DNA of 64,000 nt from Cyclospora cayetanensis (lineage: Eukaryota; Apicomplexa; Conoidasida; Eucoccidiorida; Eimeriidae). The notes under the pieces are model-generated. The model saw nothing but the letters and a program-made list of their open reading frames with translations, was not told the origin of the DNA and ran no database searches. Position numbers and translations under genes: made by a program. Where the stretch lies: NCBI RefSeq assembly GCF_002999335.1, contig NW_020312336.1, positions 124,001 through 188,000 on the forward strand. Direction: 5' to 3'. Positions 12,601-25,819 of the stretch are shown piece by piece; position 1 is the stretch's first letter, and every line of letters begins with the position of its first letter.

Positions 12601-15600
12601 CGATCTTGGCAGTGCTTTGTGCTCTGTACTGCGGGGAAGCGTGTTCACTGATGCAGCACAGGGAGCAAGTGTACTTTCAGGGTGGGAGTGCATCAGTAGC
12701 TGCAGCAGCGGCACCAGTACCGGAAAGCTGCGGCGACATAATGACTGCGGGGACACTCCGCTGAATTGGCGGTTTTTTGCGGAAATGGTGCAGAGCGCGT
12801 TGCGGCAGCAGCAGGGGCTGAATAGCGAGAGCAGCACCTACCGTTCAGCTGTCCTTGCATTGCTGGTGACGCAGTGGAGAGACGTACGGCTGCTTCGTGG
12901 CCTCTGCGGGGGGGTGTATGTTGAGCTGCAGCAAGAACATTGGCGTGCCCTTTTGCTGCTACACATGCAACAGCGGCAGCAGGAGCAACAGCACAATCAG
13001 CAGCAACAGCAGCAGCAGCGAAAGGCTCTCCCACATTATCAACGATTTTTACAGCTGCCTCCTGGCGTTTGCAGCAATCCGCAGGAGCGGCAGGAGCTGG
13101 TGCCTACGGCTTGTGGCACCCATACTCCTGAGTTGCGGCCTGCAGCGCTGCAGCAGCTTCTAAGACGGCTGAAGATGCTGCAGCGCATGCAAAGAAGGCG
13201 CGCTTTGACGGAAGGTGCAACCCCATGCAGCGGCAGAAACTTTCGCGGGGACTGTTGCGAGGAATGGAATTGGGAGGTGCTCACCTTGCACCCTTTGGCT
13301 CCTTCTACAAGCATAGGCACCAGCGACATCCACCGAAGCGCGTGTAGAGGCGCTCAAAGCATCCAGGAAAACAGCCAGCACTTTGAGCAAGCAGCGCACG
13401 CTTCCGATGCTGCGGCGCGCGTGGAGGAAGGGGCGAAGTGCAGTCTGCTTCAGCGAGGCAGTGTGCAGCTGCTGCTGCTGCAGCAGGCGGCAGCAGCCGC
13501 TGTAGTCAGAGACCCCTCGGCCTTGTGCTACGTAGGTCTGCACTTGCGATCGCTGTGCTCGCTTCGTTTGTCCTTTGCTGCTGCTGATTCTGCCGATGCT
13601 GCGAACTCTGCTTCCTCTCATGCGTGTGCTGCTGCCACTCGCTCTGCCATTTCCTGCCATGGATTGACTGCGCGTGACACGAATGGGGTCTGCTGACTGC
13701 TGCTTGTGCTCAGTCTGCAATGCAGCAGGTGCTGCTACACTCGGGAAGGGCCACCACTGCGCCGCTGCCGCTGGTGCGGCTGTTGCTGCTCTGGCAGCGG
13801 CTTTTGCAGTGCTACCCTTTGGCCCTCCAGCTGGCTCGTAATCCTCACAGTGGCAGCGGCAGCAGCAGTTTTCCTTTCTGCAGCACTCGCGGCGACTCCT
13901 GTCCGCAGAACGAGGGGTTGGACGCGCGCTTCCGTGCTCTTTCCGTGGAATCGTCTGGAAACGGTGAAAGGCTTGCACCAGGAGCACCCACAGCTGCAGC
14001 GTTAGCAGCTCCAGCATATGCTGCAGAGGGGTTGGAGGTCGCCCTTGCCCTGCTGCAGCAAGGGGGAGCTCTACCTGCAGCCGTGCGTCGCATGGCATTA
14101 AACGTTGTTCGCCTCCTACTTGCTGCCGTCAAGAAACAAGAGCAGCAGCAGCAGCAGCACCTAGCAGAACAGCTGATACGCTGCGGAGGCCACACGGTGT
14201 TTTTGCTGCTCTTATATGCGTTTACTGGCCAAGAGTTACAGCAGCTTCAGCAGCAGCACCAGAAAAAGCGGCAGCTGCAGCCAAATTACACACAGCAACA
14301 GCACGCTCTAAAACCTGGTGCAGAGTGCAACAGCAGCAGCAGGCATACGCCCTTGGAGGCGTTTTCAATGGCTGCAGCGCTGCTGATGTTGCCCCAGCCA
14401 AAAGCGACGACGGAAACGGCAGTGGCAGCAGCAGTAGGCCCTTCGGAGTCAGCGGGGAGGCGCGGCTGCACTACGCTTGACAACAGCAGCCGGTATAGCA
14501 CGAGCAGCAGGAGCTCCAGCATCGACAGAGGGAAAGGCCTTCTGCCCTCGACAGGACTGCCCACAAAGGAATTCTTGGAGAAGCTTGAGCAGGGTCGGCA
14601 GCCTGCGCGAAGGCAGCAGCAGCAACACCAAAAACAACCGACTGACTCCCTGCCGTCTTTGCTTTCTACTTCTGCAAGCACTGCATATGAAGGCCCTGTT
14701 AGCAGCAGCTGTGGCTGCTGCAGGGGGATGGGCAGTGGCTGCACCTGCAATGCCTGTAGTAGCGGCAACCCCACAAGCATCGACCCCGAGCACCCCAGAA
14801 GGATCGGAAGGAGACGCAGCAGCTGTGGCAGCAAGTTTGTTACAGAGCAAGGCGAAGATGCGCCAGCCTCCACGGGCATCCGCGAAGCAGCAGCGCACGA
14901 AGCATGCAGGCTTGCAGTTCCGCAGCAAAAGCAGGAGAAGCAGCAAGGAGGTCTCACCTTATTGCAGCGCCAGTCTCAACAATGCGTCACCGATTGCGAG
15001 ACTCTCCCTCCGCACATGCCAAACCACGATGCGGCGCAGCGGCAGCAGTTGCTGCTGTTGCCACAAGCTGCTGAAATCTTCATCAGGAGGCTGGCTCCTG
15101 CAGAGGCTGGCACCGCTCTCCAGGCCTTGCTGCTTGGCTGTACTTACAGCCCTGCCTTAGCGCGTCAGCTGTGCTGCAGCCGAGCAACGCTGCAGCAGCT
15201 GCTGCTGTTGCTGCTGATGCCAGCAAAGCACGAGCGGTTGACGGTCTCTGCGGCCAAACTGTTGTTGCTGCTGCTTCGCCAGCACCCCACAGTGTCTTTG
15301 ATGCTGCTACAGGAAGGAGTGCTACCCATATGCTGCGCTGCGGCATGTAGGCTTCAGCAGACACATTTGGACAGCCAATCCAGGAGCTGGGAAGATGGCA
15401 GCTCCCCTGCAGGGGACTCCGGGTGTACTTACAGCTCCTCCGCGTTGCGCGCTTCGCGTATTGCTGCATGCAGAGTGCTGTGGCGTGTTGTTGTAACTCT
15501 TGACGCCTTCGACCTCCCGGATACAGGCAGCCGCTGCTGCTGCTGCAGCAGAGGCAATGTCGAAGCGGAGGCCTTCTGTTGTTGCTGGTGCTGCTGTCGT

Positions 15601-18600
15601 AGTTCCTCCAAGGGTGACGGTGTTATACCAAGGGGCACTCAGTTTCTGTGCAGGCTGCTTCCTGCCCCCCTAGTTCGACTTTTCCTCTGTGAGACGTCCC
15701 TAAGCCTTTCGTCAGTCGAGAATCCACGTGCGTATGGAGGCAGACGCGGGCCTGTAGCGCTTGCCAGCCTTCTCGCCTTCTGTGCTGCCGGTGGAAAGGT
15801 GCAGACGCCACAGCTTGTGTGGAGTACAGAGCTGCAGCAGCAGGTGCTCCTGCAACTCTGTGAACCTATTGCCCAGTTGCTGCAGCGCGAAGGCGGGAGC
15901 AACAGTAACTCTGGTCCTGCCACGGACGCCCTTGGCTTTGCAGCAGCACTTGGCGTGTTGTCTGTACACCTTGTTAGGCCAGGCGAAAGCGGTGCGATGG
16001 CGACTCCTGCTGCAGTCGCTTCTGCAGTGGACAACAGGCTGAACAGGAAGGCGGCGGGAGTTGGTGCTGCTATTTTAAAAGGGATGCAAAACTGCGCTCT
16101 TGTTCGTGTCTGGCAGCCGCAGCTCGCACGCCTGCTAACAGCTGGCGGTATGATTGTTCCTGTACTTCTGTACAAGGCCGATCGAATATGGACTTCTGGA
16201 TTCCATCAAATGCAACTGCTGCAGCAGCAGCCGCAGGATCTGAAGCATCTAACTCGCAGGGAGGGCCTTTGCGCACGCCACACTCTAGAGCAACAGCAGT
16301 TCCAGATGCGATTGCAGCTGTGTCGGTTACAAGACGAGAGCGAGGGGCTGCTACGCGGGAGCGCCGCTTCTGAAGCCTCAGAATCTGAAACAGCGGTGCC
16401 CACCACACTTGCGTCAGCTGCTGAGGCCACACTCCGCATATGGATCCGAACGACTGAACAGAATCAATTTACGGTGCTGCGTGAGCTGATGTTGCTTCCT
16501 ATCCCTCAACGGGCAGCACCCTGTCTCCAGCACTCGTGCTGGAGAGCTCCCAAGCAGCACCGGCAGCACAGTCAGCAGCCACGTCCTGTGACTCTCTTAC
16601 TGCAGTTGCTGCGCTGCTTCCATGTGCATTTTCACAAACACATACACGAAGAATCCGGGGAGGCAGGTGCCTGGACGGCGAGCACGAGCAGCAGCAACTC
16701 TACGGCGTGCGAGAGTGCCAATACAGCCCCTTGCTGCTCAGAGCAGCCTCATACTGCGCACGATTTGCTGCAGCTGTTGCGCCTTCAGCAGCTACTTTTA
16801 CTCCTGCTGCCGAGCATGTTTGCACAGTGCACCTGCAGCGAAAATACTGTGGACGCAGCAACAGCCGTATCGGCAACAGCACGCAACTGCTGCTGCGTTT
16901 GCCTCTCGCACCAGCAGCTGCTGCAACAAATCGAGACCGTCGTTGGAAACAATGAACGTGTCGACCGTGTTTTGTTACTGCAGTCTGTGATGTTGCTGCA
17001 CGTCCTGCTGATCCTGGCGCTTGCACAGGCAGCAGTATTACCCACAAGAGCTGTGTTGCTGCAGCGGCTTCTCAATGCAAAGACTTTGCAGCAAGTTCTG
17101 CTTCTTCCGGAGCTACAGGGCAGTAGTCAGTCGCACGTGCAGCTACAACAGCAGCAGCGACAGCAGCAGCGTCCCCGCAAGAATCCGCTACTAGAGCGGC
17201 TTCGAGGGTATCTGCGGAAAGCAGCAGAAAGCGAGACACCACTTGCGTGCAGCGGTAGTGATGCGCCTTCTCCCGATGCGATCACGGAAGCTTCCACGAT
17301 GACGATTGACGCTTCTGAGGGGCAGCAGCAGCTGACACAGCGGCAACGGGGTCAATGGAAAGAGGAGCAACCGGTGCAACACGAGGAGCACCAGTCAAGC
17401 CGACGAATATTGGACTCCCGAAGGCGTCGCGTTGGTGGCAAGGAGGAAGCTCAGACGAAGAGCCGAAAGGTGCAGCGCTTCTTCTTTGAGTCTCTTGCCT
17501 TTTCTGCAGGAGAAGAAGCCACGTTGACACATCCCAGCAGCACGTCTGCAGTCGTCTGCGTAGAGAAGCAGCAAGTGCATCAGCGGCAGCACCAGCATCT
17601 CCGTAGGGCAGTCCTAGAAATCGGTGAGTGCTCAGTGGTGCTTTGCTGCTGATCGTGGTGCTGCTAAGGTGGGGGCAGCAGCTTCTGCTGCTGCACTGCT
17701 GGTGTTCCTGCAGTCGCTCATGTGCAGAGTGTCTCTCCCTATGACCTTGCTGCAAGCCAGTGCATGTACGCTGCTGCTTCGGATGCAGTCTATTCCCTTG
17801 CTTCGTACGCCCCCGTCGTAAAGCGAGCCGCTGCTGCGGCAGTCTGGCCACCATGTTGTACCCCGCCGTGCAGCTGCGGCAGTACAAAGGGGAGAGCTGC
17901 CTCGGATGGCAGTGGCAAGACAAAGGAGAATTCGCGCAGCAGCAGCAGCAGCATACGCAGCATACGCAGCAGCCGCAGCAGCAGCATTCGCAGGTCTGAA
18001 GAAAGCTGTTCGAGCCAAATGCAGCAGGAAAAGCAGCAAAGGCAGCAGCAGCATCAGTTGCAGTTGCAGCGCCTCTGTTGTGACGCTCTGACAAAGGGGC
18101 TTCTCTTTCTGTTGGCTGAAGTTTACAGCAACAGGACCAGCAGTTCTGCTTGTTGCTGTCGCACATGCACCGCACTGGTGCTGCGCAGCGTGCAGCTGCT
18201 CTGTGCCGAGTCTTCCACGCGACAGCTGCTTCTGCGTCGTGGGATTCCTCTGGTGCTGTAAGTTTGTTAAAGCCATGATCACTGAATGCGGACCTCGAAT
18301 CTTGGCACTCAGCAAGTGAAAACGCTGGCATCCACCTTTGGGTAGCAGACCCTTCACTGCGTCTCCTGCAGCGCCAGCGCGTGACTGCTGTGCATTTCTG
18401 CTTCTTTCAGGTTGCAGCTGCTGCTCTCTGCCGGAAAGGAAGGCACAAGTGTAGGGTTGACAGCAATGGAAGAGGAACTATCAGAGCATCTAGAAGACGC
18501 AGAGGAGCAGCGCGAGAACACAAGGTTTGAGGGCCTTTCAGCAGACGCCGTCTACCCGACAACCCCTGAAACAGCAAGCGCAGCAGCAGTCGTGAGGCGC

Positions 18601-21600
18601 ATGGGCATCCGAATGCTGCTTGCAGAGACAGTGGCTGCGTTTATAGGAATAGCGCCTCGCAGCAATGAGTTCACCGCTGTAGATGCCTCTCTCGCGCTCT
18701 TGACCACGTCCGCAGCAGCACCCGCAGCCACCATAACAGAAGCCGCGTCAGCAGCGACTCTCGCTGGGGGTGTCAACAAGAACGACCAGAGAGCAAGCAC
18801 CCCTAGTGTGTGGCTTCCTGGCTACTCGCTTCACTGGGATCTCCCTGATAGAGAGGCAAGCGTGCACCACGACCACCGCATTTTTGTCGAGCCATCCCTC
18901 CCCTCCCCCTGTGTTGGGTGCTCTTTTGTGCGGGCATGTGCTTGCTTCTAGGCTGCTGCTCTCGCTACGCGTGACTCTGTGGCTCTCCCGGATGGTGCTC
19001 CTGCAGGCAACTGCTGCCCTCTCGCAGCTGCTGACTCCCGCATTGCTTCTCCAGTTGCTGCCGCAGTGGAGGCACTGCAGTGCATGCAGCCATCTGCGGT
19101 TGCAACGGCTGTGTCTCACCGGGAGCATGGACAGTAGCAAGAGCTGCTGCCACAGCCTCGCAGCATCAGCAGCGGCCGCTGATGTTGAGAAGCTCTCTTC
19201 CGTGTGCGTCGCTGATGGCAGCTCTGATTCGCACGAGCAAAAACAACTCGCAACAAAAACTGCGGCTGCTGGTGCTTCCGAATGGACTCCTGCTGCCACC
19301 TGCACGACGCGGCAGCTCCAGCACTTCTTGAAACTCTTGGGAGGGAGCTCCGACTCCGCAACGTGCTTTTGGAATGTGCAGGAGCGTCGGGCTTTACATT
19401 CTGTCACCGTAGGTGATGCTTCCATTTTGTGCAATGGGTGGTCATAATTACGTGCCTGTGTGTGACTTTGCTTTAGCCTCATTCTCGCGGCAGCGTTCAG
19501 CCCCCTTCGCTCTTGCGCTCGAGCGACACAGCAGCACCAAACCGTCTCGAGGTGGCAACGCAACCTTCGGAAGCTTCCAGACTATGTCCAGTTGTTTCTT
19601 TCGACATCACGGGGTCTACTAAAAGGCCTTGCATTCCTCTGCCGCTTCGCGGGTAGAGTCAGCTGTGCTGGGCTGTGCTCGTGGCTGCTTCAGGCGCTGC
19701 AGCTGCTGCTGAGCTTGCGAACATCCGAGGATCGCCGTCATGCGGCAGACGGGCAGAAGCGCAGGAGCAGCAGCACCAAATGCAGTGAATCGACGCTACC
19801 TGTTTGGTCCCTCGAAGCCTTCCTTGCTGCTGATGGCTTCCAATACCAGCATCCAACTCTCCGCAACAGTGCGCTGCGCTTCCACACGCTCTCGCCCCCA
19901 TCCTCCTCGTGGAAGCCTCGCCAATGATCTATTTACCCAAAAGATGGCCTAAAGCAGACACAATCCAGGCTGGTGGTGATTGCGAACAAGCTAACCAAGA
20001 GCGTTTGCGTTTGCCCTTGAGGTAACCCTCTGCCTTAAGCTGCGTGTGTGCTGCAGAGGAATTTGTTGGTGGCCTCTACTTGAGGCCTTTGGCTTTTCAA
20101 ATGCACAGAGAGCAACAGAAGACAGCTGGACTGCTTGTGCAGCGCCGAGGCGGTCACAGAAGCAGCAGCAGCACTACCACAACCACCAGGAGCAAGCGCA
20201 GCTGCTGCACTAGGGCCAATAGCGCGAGCAGCACATCCAGTAGCAAGAGCAGCAGGAGCAGCAGCAGCACGTCCAGTAGCCAAAGCAGCAGGAGCAGCAG
20301 CAGTAGCAAGAGCAGCAGGAGCAGCAGCGCCATTATCACCAGACGCAGGCACAGCTGCTGCCCATGGGGACGTAACACCACTGCGCTTCAGCAGGCCGCC
20401 GAGCTTCCTGCCTTTGTAGTGACGCTGCAAGTATGCTGTTTTTGGTTTCAAATAGCACGAGCAGCAGTTGCAGGTGCATCGAAGGCAGCAGCACCACTAG
20501 TTTTAGGAGCTTTGATAGAGGCAGCGGCTAGAGCTCTGGATAAGGCTTCTACGGGGGAGATTTCGCTTTTACTCGTGCTGCTGCTGCAGGCTTTGCTCGA
20601 CTCGGTAGCCTCCGCTGCCACTGACAAGGACGATGAGCAGCAGCTGCTGCAGAAGGGAAAAGAGGGCAAAGCAGTGGCGGCAGCAACAGTAGCAGACTGC
20701 TCTTTGTATCAACGAGTTGTTGGCGTTGCTGCTTTGCTGGATCAGCGGCTGCAGCTGCTGAATCAACGCCAAATCCTACAGCAGCAGCAGCACCATCAGC
20801 AGCAGCACCATCAGCAGCAGCACCAACGCCTGTCATATCTAAATGACAACAACAGCAAAGGAGAAGCACCGGTTATTCTGCTGCCTCTTATGCTACTCCT
20901 GCTGCAGCAAGTGCAACACACGCCGACGGCTCTGCTTTTTGAGGTGCACTCCAGCACAGCTGCAGTGACTGCCGATAGACCGTGTGCCCACAGCCTTGTT
21001 TTGTGACTTCTTCATACGCAGGGTGCTGCTGATGTTGCTGCTGGAGTGTTTGACACTGCAGGCAATCACATCTGCATTGTCCAGAGCTTTGGAGATCTAC
21101 CGGAAGGTGAACAGTGCCCCTTTCCACACGATCATGGGATTTTCGAAGAGACCCCTGAGCGCCATGTAGCGGAACTTTTCACCCCCCGAGATTCCAGTTG
21201 TGGTGATTTCCATGTTGAAGAAGCCTGCCAGAAGCATCGCAACAATATTCTGACGCACAGTACAACAAGCTGAAGGTTTTGGCGTTTGTGCGCAGAGTTC
21301 CCTTGATGCCCATGTCTTGGGGGGCCGTCAGTTTCTCGAGGCTTTGGCATTCTCTGTCAGCCTTGCTGTAAGGTGAGTCTACCCGACTAGCAACACGAAT
21401 AGCTCCCCCAGTAGCGAGAGCTTTAGGTTTCAAAGGACCTGGTCTCTTCGTTTTTCTTCGTTTCAGGTGTATCGGTTCTGAATGGCTGTTAGAGGAAGCC
21501 AACTGTGGGGTGGTGTGGATACCAGAGCAGCAGCAGCCGGCTACACTTGAATCTGCTGATGCAGATACAAGTGTAGCCGGCTGCCCCTGCTTCTGCGAGT

Positions 21601-22270
21601 CAACTACTGCTTACAAGATACCTTCCACTACTTCTCGGCTCTCTCTGCTCCACCTGCTACCTCTGCTCGCTGCTCTGCTACAACCAGAAGAAGCAAGTGC
21701 TACGGCAACGGCGGAGGCAACAGCCTCATCGGAACTAACAGGTGCTGTTGTTGCAGAAGAGGCTTTCTCAGTCTTGCAGCGTTCTGTCTGCAGCACTGGC
21801 GTGGGGCTAGTGCTGCTGTTGCACCTCCTCAGGTATGGACAGCAGCGCAAAGAGGAGCACTGCTGCACTACAGCCGCTGAAACGGACGCCATTTCCCTGT
21901 ACAGCACCCAGATCCTAGCGTTGCTGCTGCGTAACACAGAGCAGGAGAAGCAGCAGGAAAGTCAGTTCGAGAAACATCAAACGAAGGATGCTGCTGCAGC
22001 TGACGGCCTCGGCCCGAACACAACTGCCCGCTCGCCTTCAGCTGTAAATCCGCAAGTCATGGCTCCCAGCGATGAGGCATGCACCCTCCTCATGCTGCTC
22101 TGGATTGGTGGAACTGTGCGTTCGGCAGCTTCGATTGCAGCAGCAGCAGCAGCAGGTGCAGCAGCAGCAGGGGCGGCAGCAGCAGGGGCGGCCGCTACGC
22201 ACTCCTGGTCGCTCAGTGCAGCCGCAGTGGGAGGCCGTAGTTGTATTCGCGTGCTGCAGCAACTGTGGTT

Positions 22271-22315
<45 letters not shown>

Positions 22316-23550
22316 GGCGCAGCGGATATTGGATCGGCAGAGCATGCAGCTGCAGCTTGAGCGAGTGCTACTTTTGCAGCTGCATATGTTGCAATCGGCA
22401 GGTGCAGCAGCAGGCGGCTCCACAGGCCCGAACGCTGTACTCTGCGCTGCTCAAGAGCTTCTGGAGCTGATGTCTTGCAAGGAGCAGCATCTGCAGCCGG
22501 AGCAGCAACAGCGCGTGGAGTTTTTGAGAGCAGCACTTCAGTGGCAGCACCAACAGCTGCTTGCTGACCTGCAGCAATGGCGAACTACCACCAGGTTAGG
22601 CGCGATTTGACCCCATGCAGCAGTGTGCCTCTACCATGCTGGCGCGGGTGTGAACCGTGGCTTTAAATGCCCATGAGACTGTCACCTTAGCTTCTTCTGC
22701 AACAGCCAATGCTGCTGTTTCTGTGAACTACAGGCAAGCGGCAGCACGACAGGAGCTCCTGCGGGTAAACCCTATTAGCGGAAGCAGTCTAGCGTGGTGC
22801 TGCAGCAGCGGCAGCCGCAGCAGCAACAACAGCGCCCTGCCATCCGCAGATTTGTCTGAAGAGGCTCTCACGGAGCTACAGATTCAAATTCCGACGCAGC
22901 AAGCGCAGTTTCCGGCTGCAGGAGGAGAGGTAGCCACGTGGCTGCTGATGAAGACGCGAGAAGTTCTTCTGGCAGAACAACATCTGCCACTGCTGCTGCC
23001 CGTGCGGCCGCACTTAATACTACTTCGGGTGTATATACAAAAGCCAGGTAAGCAGCTCACGTGCTGCTACAACGACACCCCTGCTTTCGTCTTTCTTCTT
23101 GAGTCAAAGAAAGGGCCACGGTGAGGAAGCAGGAACCGTCGGGCTTGCTAACATGTTTGCAGGTCTATGCATGCAACAGGATCTGGAGCTGCTGGTAGTG
23201 CTGCTGCGAATTCTACAGCAGCACTACCAGCAGCTTGAGCTGCAACTGGAGCAAGGTGGCAAAACCTTCGATCTGGAGGTCCTTGCTTCTGTATTTCGGA
23301 GCAGCGGCTCTTGCGCATCCGAAGCACTCCGGGGGACGCTCGCTGCTGCTGAAGCTCGGCAATTGTTCACAGCAGCCCGAGCGGCGGCAGGATTACACTC
23401 GCCGTCTGCTGCTGAATCTCCGTGCGCAGACACAGTCCAAACAGAGGGCGCAAATCGGCCTCCACTGTCGCATGAGAAGGACGAGGGTGTGCTGTTGGAG
23501 CTGATGCGTCCACAGTGGCAGCACAGAGACCCCTCAGTGTCCCTGACGCT

Positions 23551-23582
<32 letters not shown>

Positions 23583-25819
23583 ACAGCAGCAGTAGCAACA
23601 GCAGCAGCAGTAGCAGCAGCAGCAGCAGAAGCAACAGCAGCAGCAGTAGGAGTAGCAGCAAAATGAACAGCAGCCAAAGCAGCAGCATAGGCAGAAACAT
23701 CAACAGAAACGTAGGCAGTTCCACACGCAGCAGCAGCAGATGCAGCAAGCTCCGTCGAAATAGCGAGTTTTCAAACTCCGAGCCAGCAGGACGCGCTATT
23801 CCAGAAGCTGCTGCTGCAGCTGCTGCTGCGCAGCACTGGGATATACCGACAACGGTGAGGGCCTTACAGCACGCCTTTTCACGTTGCAGCCGGCGTTGCG
23901 CTCAGGTTTTTCAGGAATCACAGCAAATGCATCGGTTCGAAGAGCAAAGGCAACCTGAAGCACTGCTTCAGGATGTATTGCAAAGCATGTGGGAGGGTGT
24001 GGCAGTCCTGTTGCTACAACGGGACAAGCCACTGGAATTGCTGAGCTCCGCAGAGAGCAAGACTGGCGGCATCAGCAGCTGCACCAGCATGAGTGGAGTC
24101 TGCTGGTGGTGCTGCGAGTCACATAAACGCTGTTGTTGCCAGGCAACTGCGGTAGACATACACCCCTCCTGGGAGAAGCCTGCCTTTTCGCCGACGGACG
24201 CTCCCGCAGCAATCGCGCTTGCGGAGGGTGGTTTTGCTGCTTCGCCAGCCAGCGACGTTCAGGATGCAGCCATGGCAGAACTTGCGGCGGGAGCAGCTGA
24301 TGCTAGAAGAGCTGGACAAAATGCTGCCGCAGGGGAAGTTTGCTCCAGCCATATCAAGGTTACAGAAACGGCTGGAGGTCTTCTGTGGCAGCAGCTGCTG
24401 CTGCAGCTACAGGGGGCCCACTTGTTGAGGGAGCAGACTGTTGAGCTGCTGCTCCTGCTGCTGGACGCAGCGGCAACACAGGGCATAATAACTCTGCTGT
24501 ACCAGCAAGCGAAAGAGGAGGCACCGTCGCAACCGAGGCAGCAATGTGTGTTTGCTCTGCTTGTTGCGCCGCTTCTGGAGTTGCTGCATCAGCAAGCTGC
24601 AACGGTTCTACAGCCCCTTTGCCGAGCTGGCCTGTACTGCAGCGGCAAGAGCATTGGCTGCAGCAGAGCCTACATGCCGGCCCTTTGGCTGTCGGTGGTA
24701 AGGTCACTCTTCTTGTTGCTCTGTCTGCAGCGGCAGCGCTCCAGCAGCTCGGAGTGTATGTACAACAGCAACACTGCGGCAACCTTTGACTTGTGCAAGC
24801 TGGAGGGTGATGCCGCTGTAGCGGACGACAGACAGCCTCTGACGACCTCAGCAGCAGCTGCTGCAGCAGTTGCAGGGGCCGCTGCTGCTCTGGGAGATGC
24901 AGTAGCTGAAACAGCAGAGGACTCTAGTGCCCTCATTGCCATCGCTGCTGTGAGGGAAGCAGCAGCCTCCTTGCTACACGCCGGAGTTTTGCAGACGCTG
25001 GTGCTGCTGGCGACAGGTCCAGACAGCAGCACCGCCACCAAGAGCAGCAGCGCGGCTACAAGTCCGAAAGAGCCAAGCCGAGGAGTAGCGCAGCCAGGAG
25101 CGTTCCCGCTGCCCTCTCCATTGCCCTCGATTGCAGCAACTGCAGACATGACATCACCAGCTGGGGCAGCAGAGGGCCAAGTAGGGAGGCTGCAGCTTTG
25201 GGGAGTCCAGATCAAGGCAGCAGCAGCAGTCCTGCGTCTATGCAACATATTGCCAACAGCGGTAAGCTGCTGCTGCCGCTCTCTGTTCGTATGTCTCGCT
25301 GCTAGCTGCTGCTGCTGCCTGCTTCCTTCCGACAACAGGCGCTCCTGATAAGGAACGACTGGATGCGCGTGCGGCGAGGCAACCAAGCCCGCAGTTGCCT
25401 CCGTGGCTGCTTTTGTAATTCGTGCTGCTGTTTCTCCTGCGTTTTCTCCAAGGGCCATTGCTGCCGGTGGTAAGTATCCCCCATTTATTGGCGTGTGCCT
25501 GCTGCAGAAAGAGGAGTTGCTGCACATTCTTCACAGCGGGCTCTTGCCGCGGCAGCAGCAGCGCGAATCTCGCACTGCGATGGCAGCAGCAATAGCGCTG
25601 GTCCTCCGTAGCAGCAATACTGAGGAGTCTGCTTTGTTACCGGCGATTCTCTCCGAGGCTTCTCTGCTCGTGTGTCTTCTTTCAGGTGCTGCTGCTGCTA
25701 CGCCGCAGCGGAATGGCAGCAGCACAGGCATGTCAGGACCGACGCAGCGTGAAGGGCCTGCTGCAGGCAGGCAGGAGCTCGCGGCTCGTTCCGCCGCGCA
25801 TATTTCCCTGTTTAGCTAG
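9616..25819 (+). CDS. Giant Leu/Ala/Gln-rich protein with ARM/HEAT-like helices, many exons
   Basis: I do not recognise the family. Well-supported exons with matching phase include 12026-13531, 13714-17623, 17714-18257 and one starting at 18411. Another ends at 11726 and joins phase 0 to 12026. Further good exon bodies lie at about 10609-11726, 18952-19408, 20044-21006, about 21470-22593, 22733-23047 and 23162-25261. The first and last exons are uncertain. Between poly-Gln, poly-Ser and poly-Ala inserts the protein shows recurring amphipathic Leu-rich helices of about 40 residues, for example near 15,060-15,350, 20,460-20,620 and 24,370-24,620. Each resembles armadillo or HEAT units: a Leu-rich helix, a short turn, then another helix with small residues. 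Known ARM/HEAT proteins are scaffolds, transport factors or ubiquitin-ligase arms, and no catalytic domain is visible. It could be two adjacent genes. The role is unknown. Confidence 0.5.
11751..11854. repeat. 26-bp tandem repeat, four copies, inside an intron
   Basis: Four head-to-tail copies of a 26-base unit rich in CTG and T runs lie at 11751-11776, 11777-11802, 11803-11828 and 11829-11854. Copies 1, 2 and 4 are identical by eye. Copy 3 differs at a few bases. The array lies in the intron 11727-12025 of the giant gene. Confidence 0.85.
22272..22313 (+). repeat. Uninterrupted (CAG)14 microsatellite encoding poly-Gln
   Basis: Fourteen pure CAG triplets are read in frame as Gln14 in the giant gene. 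This is the longest perfect CAG run in the window, and such pure runs are typically length-polymorphic. Confidence 0.9.
23549..23669 (+). repeat. AGC-rich tract encoding poly-Ser/Asn
   Basis: A long imperfect AGC/AAC/AGT tract is read as Ser with scattered Asn and Arg in the giant gene. It is the same triplet family as the Gln tract at 22272 but in another register, so the homopolymer differs. Confidence 0.8.

Noticed and set aside
23224..23748. Minus-strand poly-Leu ORF opposite the Ser tract
   Set aside because: It is the antisense of the AGC tract, which reads as CTG/TTG Leu runs. It looks hydrophobic but is a compositional artefact.
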